NCBI RefSeq assembly: GCF_023856365.1
Contig: NC_064555.1
Span: 11,249,754-11,313,753, forward strand
Origin: Brienomyrus brachyistius
Taxonomy: Eukaryota > Chordata > Actinopteri > Osteoglossiformes > Mormyridae
DNA length: 64,000 nt
Direction: 5' to 3'
Under the pieces are notes generated by a model. It saw nothing but the letters and a program-made list of their open reading frames with translations, was not told the DNA's origin and searched no databases. The translations under genes were made by a program, and so were the position numbers. This document shows positions 1 to 11,601 of the stretch, one piece after another. The first letter of the stretch is position 1, and each line of letters starts with the position of its first letter.

Positions 1-1400
1 TAACTTTACTATTGCAGAAATCCTTATCTGCTGGTGTGGTACCTTCTGATTGGAAGCATGCTAATATAATGCCCATATTCAAAAAAGGGGATAGAAGTAA
101 TCTTGTAAACTATAGGCCGATCAGTTTAACTTGCACAAATGGAAAAGTAATGGAAGCTATAATCCAGGTGAAAATGGTAGATTACCTGGATGCAAATAAC
201 ATTCTGAGGGATAGCCAACATGGATTTAGGAGAGGTAGATCCTATTTAACTAATCTACTTGAGTTCTTTGAGGCCTACAATGTGATTTACTTAGATTTCC
301 AGAAGGCCTGATGCTGTCCCCCACAAAAAGGCTCCTGCTTAATTTCAAAGCAGCAGGGAGTTTAGGACCTGTAGCAGGTTGGATTGAAAATTGGTTAACA
401 GACAGGAAGCAGTGGGTAGTGATTAGATGTCACAGTGGGCTTACGTTCATAGTGGGGTATCTCAGGGTTCAAATTTAGGGCCACTGTTATTCCTGATTTA
501 CATTAATGATATTGATAACAACATATACAGTAACCTGGTTAAAATTGCAGACGACACCAAGGTGGGTGGTGTAGCAGATACTAGCAGCACAGAGGCTACA
601 ACGGGATCTGGATTTAATTAGTGACTGGGCTGATACCTGGCAGATGAAATTTTGTATGGACAATTGTAAGGTAATCTATGCAGGGAACAGAGATAAAAAG
701 TACAGATATTTTATGGGTTCCACTGAAATAAAGGTAGTTGATTATGAGAAAGACCTCGGTGTGTATGTTGATACTTCCACGTCCCACTCTTGCCAGTGTG
801 GGGTAGCAATTAAAAAGGCCATTGGGATATTCGGTTACATCTCTAGGTGTGTGGAGTTCAAGGGAGGTTATGCTACAATTATATAATTCCTTGGTAATAC
901 CCCACCTAGAAAATTGTGTGCTGATTTGGTCACCATACCTTAAGAAGGGCATTGCTGCCATGGAAAGGGTTCAACGTAGGGTTACAAGAATGAATCCTGG
1001 TCTTAGAGGAATGTCTTATGATGAGAGGTTAGCTGGGCTGAATCTGTTCAGGCTCAAGCAAAGGAGACTAGGGGGGGACATGATCCAGGTGTATAAGATT
1101 CTAATAGGTCTGTATGCTGTTCAGCCAAATACTTCAATATTAGTTCAAATACAAGAACCCATGACCATAGGTGGAAGTTGATTTGAAACTGGATTTGAAA
1201 AAGCAGTTCTTTACGCAGAGTGTAGTTAGAGTATGGAATAGTCTTCCTGTTAGTGTAGTGTAAGCTCAAACCTTGTGTTCCTTTAAATCTGAGCTAGGTA
1301 AGTTTTTAACAATTCTGAGCTACTAATTGAGATCTCCCTAAATGAGTTTGATGGGCCAAATGGCCTCTTCTGATTTATAAATTTATGTTCTTATGTTCTG
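1..1400 (+). mobile_element. CR1-like LINE, 5'-truncated by window edge, decayed
   Basis: Pieces of a non-LTR reverse transcriptase read in the plus direction but are broken by stops and frameshifts. They are an RT finger/palm block near 12-311 (KGDRSNLVNYRPISL, HGFRRGRS), a palm block near 427-621 (GPLLFLIYINDI, then IADDTK in place of FADDTK), and C-terminal blocks near 644-1120 (RRVTRMNPGLRGMSYDERL, KQRRLGGDMIQVYKIL). The 3' end carries the short direct repeat ATGTTCTT near 1385-1400, as CR1 tails do. A second copy lies on the minus strand at 47205-48470. The CR1 assignment is from remembered motif similarity; L2 is the nearest alternative. It sits in a scamp3 intron. Confidence 0.8.
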
Positions 1401-1577
1401 TTTGCGATTATGTCTTATATAAACATGATTGTTTTGGTTCATTCTCAGTATTGTTGCATGCATTCCATTTGGCTGTCATGGGTATAAGTTTTGCTATTAT
1501 TGAGTTTGGCAGGATTTTTATTATTTTTTTTATCCCTTTCTTCCTTTCCTCCTGCTTCACACTCCTTTGGCCGGCAG

Positions 1578-1698
1578 CCGTCAGTAAATGCAACCACGGC
1601 TGAGCTGCTGAGAAGACAGGAGGAGCTGGAGAGGAAGGCCCGCGATCTGGAACGGAGGGAGCGGGAGCTGGGCTCCCATGCCCTTGGGCCTGGAGCAA
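1578..1698 (+). CDS. scamp3: scamp3 exon (helical region before NNWPPLP)
   Basis: The acceptor is ggcag after a long pyrimidine tract, and the donor is CAA|gtgagt. It encodes [18 protein letters not shown] and the following charged helix. It ends after one base of a codon, and joining it to the next exon gives Thr-Arg-Gln-Asn-Asn-Trp as in human SCAMP3. Confidence 0.85.
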
Positions 1699-3670
1699 GT
1701 GAGTGACACAGGCCATATAGATCTGGGTGTCTTGTGCCATCTAATGGAAAGGGATATGGAGACATAAGCCAGTTTTGGGATGTATTTTGGAGTTTTCTGC
1801 ATAGGGTTACGATTGGTCCTCAAATAATTAATTTAGTTTCATCAGCCAATCACATTTTGAGTCAGTCAGCTCAGGCAATTGAACCTGATGTCCCTGGATG
1901 GGTCTTCACGCTTTCTTTTTTACGTGCCTTCAGCTCGGCAGAATAACTGGCCTCCCCTGCCCTCCTTTTGCCCCGTGGGGCCGTGTTTCTACCAGGACAT
2001 CACAATTGAGATCAGCCAGCAGTTCCAGCGCACTGTCACCATCATGTACTACTACTGGATCTGTGAGTGCTGATCTGATCAAGGTTGGGCCAAGGCGAGC
2101 TCCAAATGTGCTTTGTCGAGTTCCAAATGTGTTTTGGAAACAAATTTTGTTGCTTATTTCAGACACTGGATAAGGACTGGGGATTAACTCAGAAGTATTC
2201 GATCTGAGTCCCGCACCTGTGCACGCCATAGTTTTTGCCTTGTCCTCACTCCTCAGTCTGCTGTAGCCTGTCATTCTTCCTTGTATCTCCATCTGTCACA
2301 GTCACGGCCTGTATCCTGCTCTTCAACCTCATCTGCTGCCTGGCCCAGTTCTGTGTTGACACGACGACTGGTGTGGGGCTAGGCCTGGCCATCCTCTGGG
2401 TGATCCTCTTCACTCCCTGCTCATTTGTCTGTTGGTACAGGCCTGTATACAAAGCCTTCAGGTATAGGGCCATTAAACCTGCACAAATCACAAATGGGGG
2501 GGTAGGTGTTATGCATGTAATAGCAAGGATGGGCACAATATAAAGAATTAAGTTTAATTTTATTGACCCCAGGGGAAAATACTGAATCCATGAGCATTGC
2601 ATTGGTAGCACAGTGCTATAGCTGTTGAGATGCATGAGAGCTGAGACAATTTGCTGTGCTTCACCAATAAATGGGACGGATGGTGTAAAATCTATGAATT
2701 AATGAATCTGAATTGCATGTATAAATTTATCAGGTATATATAAAATAGTTCAATGTAATATTGAGCATTGCATGGTGCTTTAACATTACATTACTATAAA
2801 ATACTATGATAATTCCTTACACTCATATTATCCTTCTTTTGTAGGAGTGACAGCTCCTTCAATTTCTTTGCGTTCTTCTTCGTCTTTTTTGCGCAAATTG
2901 TTCTGTATGTCTTGATGACTATTGGCATTCCAAATTGGGGATTCAGGTATGCATACACAGTTGCCCCTCTCATTCCCATTCTCACCCAGGTCCTCTCTCC
3001 CAGGCTTTGCGCACTCTGCCCTTTGCCATTCTGACCTGGTAACCCCCCCCCCCTTTTCCTGTTCCCATTTTCATCTAGCTCCCTTCTACCTGGCTTTGTA
3101 AGCCTGCATTCCCTTTCTGACCCGGTTTCCCTTTCGATGGCTGTTCTTCCCTCCTTTTTTGCCATTCTGTTCATGTTCTGCTCATTCCTGATTTCCTTCT
3201 CCCTGATTTCCATTGTACCCCAAGTTCCTATCATCATTGTCACCCAGCTCACCTCTCCCTGTTTGTGCTCCCCTCCCCACAGTGGCTGGATCGTCAGCCT
3301 GGCTACCCTGAGGAAGAACGTGGCTGTGGGTGTGATCATGCTTTTGGGCGCTGCCAACTTCACTGCCCAGGCTGTCATTGGCGGCGTCCTGCTGAAGAAG
3401 GTAATAGTGCCAGAGTGCTGATCTGCCTTTGCATTCACATACCAGTGGGTGAAAGCTGTCCTTCCCTCCTTCTGACCTCCCTTTGCCCTGTATCCTTTCT
3501 GCTCTCTCTCTCTGCTACAGGTCCACTCTCTGTACCGGCAGACGGGTGCCAGTTTCCAGAAGGCACAGGCAGAGTTTGCTACAGGGGTGATGTCCAACCA
3601 GGCAGTACGACAGGCCACCGCCACTGCCGCTGCCTCTGCTGCCCAGGGGGCCTTTACGGGGGCGCGATAA
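1578..3670 (+). CDS. scamp3: Secretory carrier-associated membrane protein 3, C-terminal 259 residues (partial gene, six exons)
   Basis: SCAMP3 is a four-pass membrane protein of the trans-Golgi and endosome recycling system. Six exons (1578-1698, 1934-2062, 2302-2461, 2845-2946, 3283-3400, 3521-3670) join in phase with GT-AG introns and give 259 codons plus TAA. In order, they encode an amphipathic helical stretch ([19 protein letters not shown]), the [12 protein letters not shown] motif, membrane spans near residues 86-104 and 110-129, the family hallmark [11 protein letters not shown] between spans 2 and 3 (127-137), spans near 142-164 and 184-208, and a cytosolic tail ([18 protein letters not shown]). 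The tail separates SCAMP3 from SCAMP1, 2 and 5. The human protein is about 347 residues, so roughly the first 85-90, with the NPF repeats, are encoded left of the window. The exons are intact and the gene looks functional. Confidence 0.93.
1934..2062 (+). CDS. scamp3: scamp3 exon ([12 protein letters not shown] segment)
   Basis: The acceptor is ttcag and the donor is ATCT|gtgagt. It encodes [20 protein letters not shown] and the approach to span 1. The exon ends after one base of a codon, which the next exon completes. Confidence 0.88.
2302..2461 (+). CDS. scamp3: scamp3 exon (membrane spans 1-2 and the E-peptide motif)
   Basis: The acceptor is cacag and the donor is TTCAG|gtatag. It encodes two hydrophobic segments and the invariant SCAMP motif [11 protein letters not shown], a peptide known in the family to act in exocytosis. 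Confidence 0.92.
2845..2946 (+). CDS. scamp3: scamp3 exon (membrane span 3)
   Basis: The acceptor is tgtag and the donor is TTCAG|gtatgc. It encodes [20 protein letters not shown] and IGIPNWGF, a very Phe-rich span typical of SCAMPs. Confidence 0.92.
3283..3400 (+). CDS. scamp3: scamp3 exon (membrane span 4)
   Basis: The acceptor is cacag and the donor is AAGAAG|gtaata. It encodes [16 protein letters not shown] and the last hydrophobic span, and ends on a codon boundary. Confidence 0.9.
3521..3670 (+). CDS. scamp3: scamp3 terminal coding exon
   Basis: The acceptor is ctacag, and the frame runs to TAA at 3668-3670. It encodes [19 protein letters not shown] followed by an Ala-rich tail ending FTGAR. 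This tail matches the SCAMP3 subtype rather than the Tyr/Asn-rich SCAMP5 tail. Confidence 0.92.
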   Translation, partial: VHSLYRQTGASFQKAQAEFATGVMSNQAVRQATATAAASAAQGAFTGAR

Positions 3671-4375
3671 GGAAAAGTGACATCAGAGGGGAGTGGCAGT
3701 TAGGGTACATTGGAGATGTTAATTACCCTGGTCACAGGAATTTGGGGTGTTCTGGGGTAATTACACAGAGGAACATCTGTGGCACGTATTTTTACAGAAA
3801 TAATTTTGCATCACTCACAGTTACATATACTAAATTTAAAAAGTAAAAGTGAAAAAAAAAGTGAAAGAAAAAAAGTAAAGGAAAAAAAAGTTAATAAATA
3901 ATAATAAAGCACTGGGAACAGAAAGTGAGAGTAATAGCCTTAGGGTGATTGATTTCATTACAGTATTACAGAGAATAACCTACTACATGTTTCAGACTGA
4001 TAAATAGAGGGTGATTAGATCGGAACAGAGAAACTGTTGTGTTTGGAGTGATTTCTCTGCATCATCTACAGATGTGGTATAGGAATTAACGGCACCGCTC
4101 CAAATCTACTTAACTGTACTCTAAATGTTGCTAGTGAATCAACTGTGTCATTTTGTAACCAACTGCAAATGTGAATTTAAAACTGTGCCAAATACCAAAC
4201 TTTGTAACAGTGCCATTGCTAATCTGATTTCACATTTTTACTTTGGTGTTCAAAATTATTGGTGGTATTCTTATTAAATGCATTCATGTGCCTTGCACCA
4301 TTTTAATTTATTTATTTCAGCTGTCATACATGCCTTTCAGATGCATAATAAAACTTTAGAAACTTTTGCCATTTC
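3671..4375 (+). other. scamp3: scamp3 3' UTR with candidate polyadenylation signals
   Basis: This is A/T-rich non-coding sequence after the stop. AATAAA hexamers occur at 3893-3898, 3903-3908 and 4347-4352. The first pair lies in an A-rich low-complexity stretch; the one at 4347 is followed within 60 bases by T- and G-rich sequence and is the best distal site. Which one is used cannot be told from sequence. Confidence 0.55.
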
Positions 4376-4679
4376 TCTATTGCCCTGGAAGTGAGGGTGA
4401 AAGAGCTCATCTTCATAATTCAAGAGCTAATATTCAGTCCTTTTATTTTCGCTTAGCCAAAATTTCAGTGGTTTTAAAATACGGTCCAAAATTCAACTTT
4501 CTACATCTGGGACGAGCAGGATAAGCAGTTGAGTGCTGATAGAGTTCTTGTCTAGATCCAGAGTCAACAGTGAGCACACAGTAGCTCAAGTTTTGTTGCA
4601 CCGATTGACAGAACGGTAGACGAGTGTCCCAAAGTTTGCACTGACATGTCTTTTCAATACAGCTAGTTACATAAAAAAA

Positions 4680-5860
4680 CGGCAAAAATGACCTGGACAA
4701 AATTATTGGCGCCCTCAACTTAATACTTGGTAGCACACCCTTTAGAAGAAATAACTGATTTTAATTGATTTCTGTAACAACCAATGATTCTTTTATATCT
4801 CTCTACTGTAATTTTGGAACACGCTTCCTTTGCCAGCTGCTCCAGGTCTCCGATTTGAACGGTTCCTCCCAACTGCTATTTTTAGATCTCTCCACAGGTG
4901 CTCTGTATGGGATTTAAACCTGGATTCATTACTGGCCACCTCAGAACTCTCCAGCGCTTTGTCTTAAACCATTTTTGGGTGCTTTTTGAAGTGTGCTTTA
5001 GGTCATTGTTCTGCTGTAGGGACCATGTTCTTTTCTTTGAAGGATCCTTTTTGTTTTTCCGGTAAACAGTGGAATGAAGTGCTTTACAGAAAAGCTCTAT
5101 TTTTGACTCGTCTGTCCAGAGGACATTGTCCAAGAAGGATTGTGGCTTCCACAGGTAAGCTTTAGCAGACTCCAATCTGGCTTTTTTATGTTTCTGTGTC
5201 AGCAGTGAGGTCTTCCTGGGTCTCCTGCCATAGCGTCCCTTTTCATTCAGATAGTGACGGATAATGTGAGTTGACACTGTTGTTGACCTTGTGCCTCCAG
5301 CTTGAATTTGGAAGTTCTTTATCCACATTCAGACAGTTCTTCATTGTAACATTTCATCAATCTTTCTCTTTCACGTACGTCCAGAAGGATTAGCTACAGT
5401 GCCATATGCTGTAAACTTCTTTACTACGTTGCGCACATTGGACGCAGGAACATTAACATCTCTGGAGATGGAATTTTAGCCTTGGGATTGTCTATGCTTT
5501 TCTATAATTTAAGTCTCAGACAATTCTTTGCTTTTTTTTTGTTCATGCTCAATCACTCAAAAACAAGATTAACTCAATATTTCTTTATTTGAACTGGTTT
5601 CAAGTGGGAATTTCCATATTGCTAGCACCTGTTAATTGCTACAGGTTAGTTGAAAGGAAAATCACATGCTTGAAATACAATTATTTCTTACAATTCTGAT
5701 AAGGTGCCAATAATTTTGTCCAGGCCATTTTTGACGTTTTGTGTGGAATGTCTCAAAATAGTTTTTTTTTCTCTGCTTATTTGTTTTCTTCCAGTGCCAA
5801 CAAAAGAAATAAACATGACAATATGAAGGAGTGCCAATATTTTTGGCCAAGACTGTATTC
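4680..5860 (-). mobile_element. Tc1-like DNA transposon, transposase internally deleted
   Basis: The minus strand 5328-4882 reads a Tc1 transposase remnant with GRRPRKTSLLTQKHKKAR, then LWTDESKIELF with the first catalytic Asp. A short jump replaces about 50 residues, after which comes QQNNDLKHTSKS where the family has QQDNDPKHTS, and LNPIQ in place of LNPIE. Two of the three DDE residues are therefore lost. The right end, near 5833-5860, reads as a typical Tc1 end (TTGGCCAAAAATATTGGCAC on the minus strand). An internal block near 5700-5740 recurs inverted at 4680-4710. The left terminus is unclear. Confidence 0.85.
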
Positions 5861-7124
5861 CATGGGCATTATAATAGGAATTTCTTTCAACATATAGGAA
5901 GCTCCCCTTTTAGAAGTAGATAATGACCCACCGGTGCCACAGAATTTCATAACAATATTGTTCTCAGCTACTGTGCTTACAAGCTTTTTCACTATTGAAT
6001 TATTTATATTTATTTATATTTATATAATCCACATTTATATAATTATTTATATTATACTTCATAAGAATTCTTTTAATAGAATCAAACATGAAAGATTGTG
6101 ATAACTGACACATCTGATTCAGCTGATGCATGATTTCTTGGACAGTTGTCTCTAGGAAAAGATGTGCTACATTTTGCTCCAGATCACTGGCTAGATCTTC
6201 TAAATGCTTTGTAGAATCTTGGGTGTATTCTAGTTCAACAATTCAACTGAAGAGCATTTTGAATACATACTTGTTTGAAAACCACAATCTGCAAAAAATC
6301 TTGCATTGCAAAGGTCTGAAAAGTGACACAGCTGACAACTAAATGTCAGCTTAGTAGTACTGCTTTGTTCATTATGGGATGTGGAGTTTATTGAAATGCA
6401 CCTGAAGTGCACTGATGGATTTAAATGTGCACACGTATGCTTCAAGGAAAGGGGACAGTTTTTGTGCTGACCCCAAGTTTTAAACGGTAATGTCTCAGTA
6501 ACTGTGCCCTTTTGTCAGTACTGAAGCAGCAGTACTTAAACTTCCAACACATGCTTTCTTGCAACCTGCAATATTAAATATTCAATTGTTTGGTTTATCA
6601 AAAGCACATCGTTACGTTTTCTAGTGAAAGGTGGACAAAAACTTTATACAACACAAATGAATACTAAATATGGACATGAAGTAGCCAAACGCCCGCATAA
6701 CGTGAACGTTAGTTTTAGCACAATATTAAGTAAACAGCCACATATAAAATATTGAACATGACGCAAAACATAATCATTACAACTTTACTAAGGTTACTTC
6801 ATTTTAACACCACAGCTAGGCACAGGTGAGTCTTATTCAGAATTTCAGCAAAGCAATCAGTGCTTATCAATGAAAACCTGTCTAAACTCAATATAGCTTT
6901 TGTGAAAGTGACAGCTTTACTTGGAAAAGTTGAGTTGCTAAGTCAGGCTAGAGTTAAAGTTTACATTACAAATCAAATCATCCATCACAGCTTCCTGATA
7001 TCGAATTCATTACGTAATAATATCGTACACATTAATCGTATTTATTTTTAATGCAAAATAAATTTTTTAAATGTACGTACCATTTGAGTTTTTTTTTTGA
7101 TTAAATAGTTTTTCTTCTTCATTT
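5861..7124. other. A/T-rich intergenic DNA, no feature recognised
   Basis: Only short unrelated open frames are present. There are no recognisable domains, splice-linked exons or terminal repeats. Confidence 0.6.
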
Positions 7125-7260
7125 CAGCTTGACATGCTCACTCCTAGTGTGTGGGTTTCCTCTGGGTACCTTGGTGTCCTCCCACAGTCAAAAGATGTGC
7201 AATTAGGCAGATTTGCATCCCTAAACTGTGGCCCAGTGGCCTAACTAATGTGCAGGCCTC
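7125..7260 (+). repeat. Decayed fragment of the GGAT-tailed tRNA-type SINE
   Basis: The stretch gtttcctctgggtacc, then cctcccacagtcaaaaga, matches the body of the SINE seen in full at 62774-63137. Head and tail are missing and the copy is diverged. Confidence 0.5.
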
Positions 7261-7339
7261 CTAAGTTAGGGATCCTGGCTTCAGGCCCTATTTGGGGTGC
7301 CACTTCTTCTTTTGGTTGGGCAGTGTGTGGGTTAGGACT

Positions 7340-10300
7340 CTGTGCCTGTCTTCACAAAGCTGCCATGTTGAGCCCTGTCTCATGTTGAGGCCACGTCTCT
7401 ATTGGGCACTTTATCAAGTGCCTTAACCCCCAAAATGCTCTAGCACACCGGATAAATAGCTCACCTTGCTCTTGGACCTCAAGCTGTGCTGTCAATTTTA
7501 TATAATGTGTATATCTCTCAGAAAGGAGAGCAAGAAGGTCAGGTCTGGTCAGGTTGGGGAGTATGCGCTGATGCAGCACGTTGCCGCACCCACCACATAG
7601 CGAAACTCCATGGGATCCCAGCCAGCGATCCCCTAGGCAAATACATGGTCCAGTCCCACCCTCTGGAAATGTTCATCTATCTGCCACAGCCAGGAGTCAT
7701 GTGGGCGTCCCTTTGGCCTAGTCCATCCGCTTGGGGCCTGAACAATCTGGATCATGCAAACTGAATCACCCTCAGAGAAACACGCCACATGGTGCTCCCT
7801 CACAATGCAGGTAATGTGCCTCATTCAGGATTTCTCTAGCAACCACTCATTCGACACAAAGTCAAACCAGCAGTACCCAAGGATTCTCTGAACAGACACA
7901 GAACTGAAAGAGTCCAGTCTTCGTCTCAGCTCACTGGATAGACTCCATGCCTCACAGCCATACAGCAAGACAGGGAGCACCAGGACTCTAAAGACTTGGA
8001 CCTTTGTCCTCTTGCAAAGATATTGGGAGCGTCACACACCCCTTTCCAGCGACCTCATGACCCCCCATGTTCTTCCAATCTGTCTGCTGACTTCATGGGA
8101 AGAATCACATGAATGTCACTGCCGAGGTAGGTAATCTCTCGACAAGGTCGATATTCTCCCCACAGACACACTACTGATGGCTGTGCCTAAGAAGTCATTA
8201 AATGCCTGGATCTTAGTCTTTATCCAGGACACCAGCGCAATCCCAGACACTCTGACCCCTTTCTCAGTCTCTCGAGAGCCCTGATCATCCTTATTGATTC
8301 CCCTAAAATCTGAATATCATCAGCAAGATCAGTAAAGCTTTCTTCACCAACAGACACCCCACAGCTGCTGGACCCCACGACCCTGCCCAACATCCAGTCC
8401 ATACAAGCAAGAACACACCCTTGGTGAACCCCAGAATCAACAGGGAAGAACACAGAGGTTCTCCCTCCACTCTGTACAGCACTCACAGTACCAGTGTACA
8501 GGACATCCATGACGTCCAGAAAATTCAGTCTTATGATGTCCTACAGGGCATCTCGATAAACTGAGTCGAATGCTTTATGAAAATCGACAAAGAATGCAAA
8601 GAATGTCTGCAGATATTCGCACTTGTGCTCGATGAAAACCCTCAGTGCAAAGATATGGTCGATGATGGACTTCTTAGGCATAAAACCAGACTGCTTCGGT
8701 TGCTGACAGGCAAGAAAGTGATCACGGATCCTGTTAAGGATGACCCTAGCAAGGACCTTACTCGACACTGAAAGCAGTGTTATACCCCTGTAGTTGCCGC
8801 AATCCAGGCGATCACACTTCCCTTTCCAGATAGGAACTACAAATCAGTCAGCTGAGATGAAGCCGGAATCCCAAATGGAAGCAAAGATTGCCTGCAATGC
8901 CAGGATTACAGCCTTACCACCAGCCTGGAGAAGTACACTCCGGATAATATAGATCCCAGCGGCCTTCCCTAGCCCCAGCTGATTCACCACCTATGCAATC
9001 TCAGTGAGATTGGGTGGTTCACAGCTGATTAGAGGGTCAGCTTCAAGAACTATGGACCCAGAGATGTCCAACATCCTAGCTGAAGGGTCAGCTTTAAACA
9101 ATGGCCCAGTGGGTCACAACTGCAGTGTCATCCATAAGGAGCATTCCATCACTTACTCTGACTGCAAGTCTCTGAGGAACAGATTCAGATATGCATAATG
9201 CTTCAATTTCTCTGTAAGCAAGACTTAGGTCACTAGACCACAGATGGTGTGTCACCTGCTCACAGATTTGTCTACCAAACGCCTCCTTATCTGCCCTCAC
9301 AGCCTTCTTTGTCAGTTCTCGGTACAAACTGGAGTTGCCACCAAGTAGTGCCTTCCGACATCTCTTGGTAATATCTAGGGTGCCCTGCGAGGTGAAATAC
9401 CACCTTCTGGGAACACTGGCAACACCAACACAACCCTCTGCAACCTTAAGGGTCTTATCACGGAAGGTCTCCCACATCACATTAGAGTCAGCAGTCGCAC
9501 CCAAATCTGCAAGTTCCTCACAAAAATTGCGTGTAAACTCATCAGAAACAGCTTGATCTTGGAGTCTGACTAAGTCCAGCCTCATTCTCCTAGCAGGTGG
9601 TAGCCTACTAGATCTAAGCTGAATACTCAGAGTAGCAACAACAAGTCTGTGGTCAGAATTCACAAATTGGGCACTTCTGTAGACCCTGCAGTATTGCAGG
9701 AGCCTCCAGCCCACGAGGATATAATTGATCTCCTTTGCCGCACCACCAATATTGGAGTACCAAGTCCAGTGATGCGGCTCAGGGCATTGGAACCAGGACC
9801 TAGCCACCCACAGCCCCTGACCTTTCGCAAAGTCAAGGAACATGGAGCCATTTTCACCACGGTCTCCAGACCTATGGGGAGCAACACAATTGTCACAGCG
9901 AGCCCTGTCAGTGCCAGTGGTCACACTGAAGTCACCCATGACCAGAGGAGTGTCACCTCATGGGCACCCTTCAACCACCAAGTGAAATTGCGAGTAAAAT
10001 GTCTCCCTCAATGAGACATCAGAGCCAACAGAGACATATACTGCATACACTGAGACAACAGACAAGATACCCATAATACACTTGTTGAAAGGAGTGACAT
10101 CAGACACCATCAGAAGAAGCCGATCCGCAACAGCAACAGCTACTTCCTGAGTATCGCAACCATCAGACCAACAAGACCAAAAGTAGGTATACCCACCTAC
10201 AGAGATCGGGCCACTCCCCCGTCTGCATACCTCAGAGAGTGTTGTCACCGAAATGTGGAGTTTACGAAGCTCCCCCAACAGCAGAGAAAGATGGTCATTT

Positions 10301-10520
10301 TGCTGGAGAGACAAGACGTTCCATGCGCCTATGCAGATGGATCACCTCAAACTTGGACCCAAGTGCCGCCATGCAGCAGGCGACGCCTCAGCACCACACC
10401 AGCCCTGATCGCCAACAGGCCTGACCCTATTAGCTCTCCGACAGTTTAGACTTTTCCAGGGATGGGGCTCCTGAAGGCTTTCCCCCATCCCCTTCATGGT
10501 GCGTGCAGCATACTGTATCT
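7340..10520 (-). mobile_element. RTE-like LINE, nearly full-length but broken
   Basis: The minus strand encodes, from 10314 downward, an APE-type endonuclease (ISVTTLSEVCRRGSGPI, then GDFSVTTGTDRARCDN, WTWYSN, NSDHRLVVATL). A linker follows, then reverse transcriptase pieces at 8768-8541 (QSGFMPKKSIIDHIFALRV, FVDFHKAFDSV) and 8510-8220 (FFPVDSGVHQGCVLACMDW, TDLADDIQI), and a C-terminal tail near 7824-7633. Stops and frameshifts separate the blocks, and the RT active site reads LADDIQ. This family is often annotated in fish as craniofacial-development-protein-2-like. It is dead; the clade is inferred from remembered motifs. Confidence 0.85.
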
Positions 10521-10689
10521 GTGGGCAGCTGCAGCAGAGCTATCGTGCTTGTTTAAATTGAGCAATTGTTAGTTGTTTTATGGTGACTGGACTACCAATC
10601 CCGATACCAACCGCCAAAAATTGCTTCCCTTCAAGATGGAGGACCGCTTGCAGGGCCCGATGCACTTTAATGTCATACCCATGATATTT

Positions 10690-11465
10690 GAAAATAATCG
10701 TAATGATACATTTTATTTATATAGTATTGTCAAAAACTGAAAGATGCTTGCAAAGGACATAACAAAGTAAACATATCTGACAAACAACAAAAAACATTCT
10801 ATGGATAGGGAAGGTTATAGGCTTGAGCAAGCAAAAAATTTTAAGTGTGGTTTTGAAATTCGAGACTGTGTTCAACTGACAAATGACAGTAAGGCGGGAG
10901 TTCCAAAGCCGGGGAGCTAAATGGGAAAAGGCATGATCATCAAAGCTGTGGAGTTTGTATGGGAGGATGGGGAAGGAACCAGAGGAGGGGGATCTAAGGC
11001 GGCAGGAAAGGTGGTAGGGGAGAAGGAAGTCAGAGAGATATGGTGTGGCTTGGTTGTTAAGAGTTTTGAATGTTAGAAGAAGTATTTTAAAGTGAATGTG
11101 TTCTTTTAAAGTGAAGGCTCTGAAGTATGGACATGATGTGCTGGCACAAACAAGTGTTATTCGGGGGGTAGGGGGATGGCAAAGTTCTGGACGGTCAGGG
11201 GCCTGTACTACGAAGCGAGGTTACTTGCTTATCGGGGTAACTTGTCGGAATTAAGGTATCTCAGTTTAAATAGACTTCATATTTGTTCACTTACATTTTA
11301 CCCAGACTACCTTAAATCCGACAAGTTACCCTGAAAAGCCAGCAACCCCGCTTCTTAGTGCAGGCCACTGGTCTTTATAGAGAGATTCAACAGTAATACC
11401 AGGAAGTAGTAAGTTGCAGTAGTCAAGATGGCTAGAGATGAAGTTGTGAATGAAACACAAATGAA
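10690..11465 (+). repeat. Dispersed fish repeat, interrupted by a MITE
   Basis: It begins with the tttatttatatag motif common at ends of dispersed fish repeats. It then runs through a G-rich body (ccaaagccggggagctaaatg) and resumes after the MITE at 11208-11370 with ttgcagtagtcaagatggc. No coding capacity was seen. The family is recalled from other fish genomes but I cannot name it. Confidence 0.5.
11208..11370 (+). mobile_element. Short palindromic-end MITE (uninterrupted copy)
   Basis: The left end GGCCTGTACTACGAAGC is mirrored by the right end (GCTTCTTAGTGCAGGCC in direct reading), and the subterminal part CTTATCGGGGTAACTTGTCGG is also mirrored. The element is about 163 bp. A second copy in the opposite orientation is split by the LTR element at 19960-23035. 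No transposase; superfamily not assigned. Confidence 0.8.
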
Positions 11466-11468
11466 GTA

Positions 11469-11601
11469 TTCCATCCATCCATCCATCCATCCATTTTCCA
11501 AACCGCTTATCCTTCTGGGTCGTGGGGTATCCGGAGTCTATCCCGGAATCTCCAGACACGAGGCGGGGAACAACACAGGATGGGGGGCCAGCCCAACACA
11601 G
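11469..11601 (-). repeat. GGAT-tailed tRNA-type SINE, 3' fragment
   Basis: A (CCAT)n run is followed by TTTTCCAAACCGCTTATCC and the adjoining SINE body, in minus orientation. The tRNA-like head is missing, as in a 5'-truncated retrocopy. Confidence 0.8.

Noticed and set aside
2794..3624. 276-codon minus-strand frame over scamp3
   Set aside because: Antisense to verified scamp3 exons and introns, with no recognisable domain.
4347..4352. Firm call of the scamp3 polyadenylation site
   Set aside because: Three AATAAA hexamers compete and no transcript data are available; kept only as a candidate inside the 3' UTR entry.
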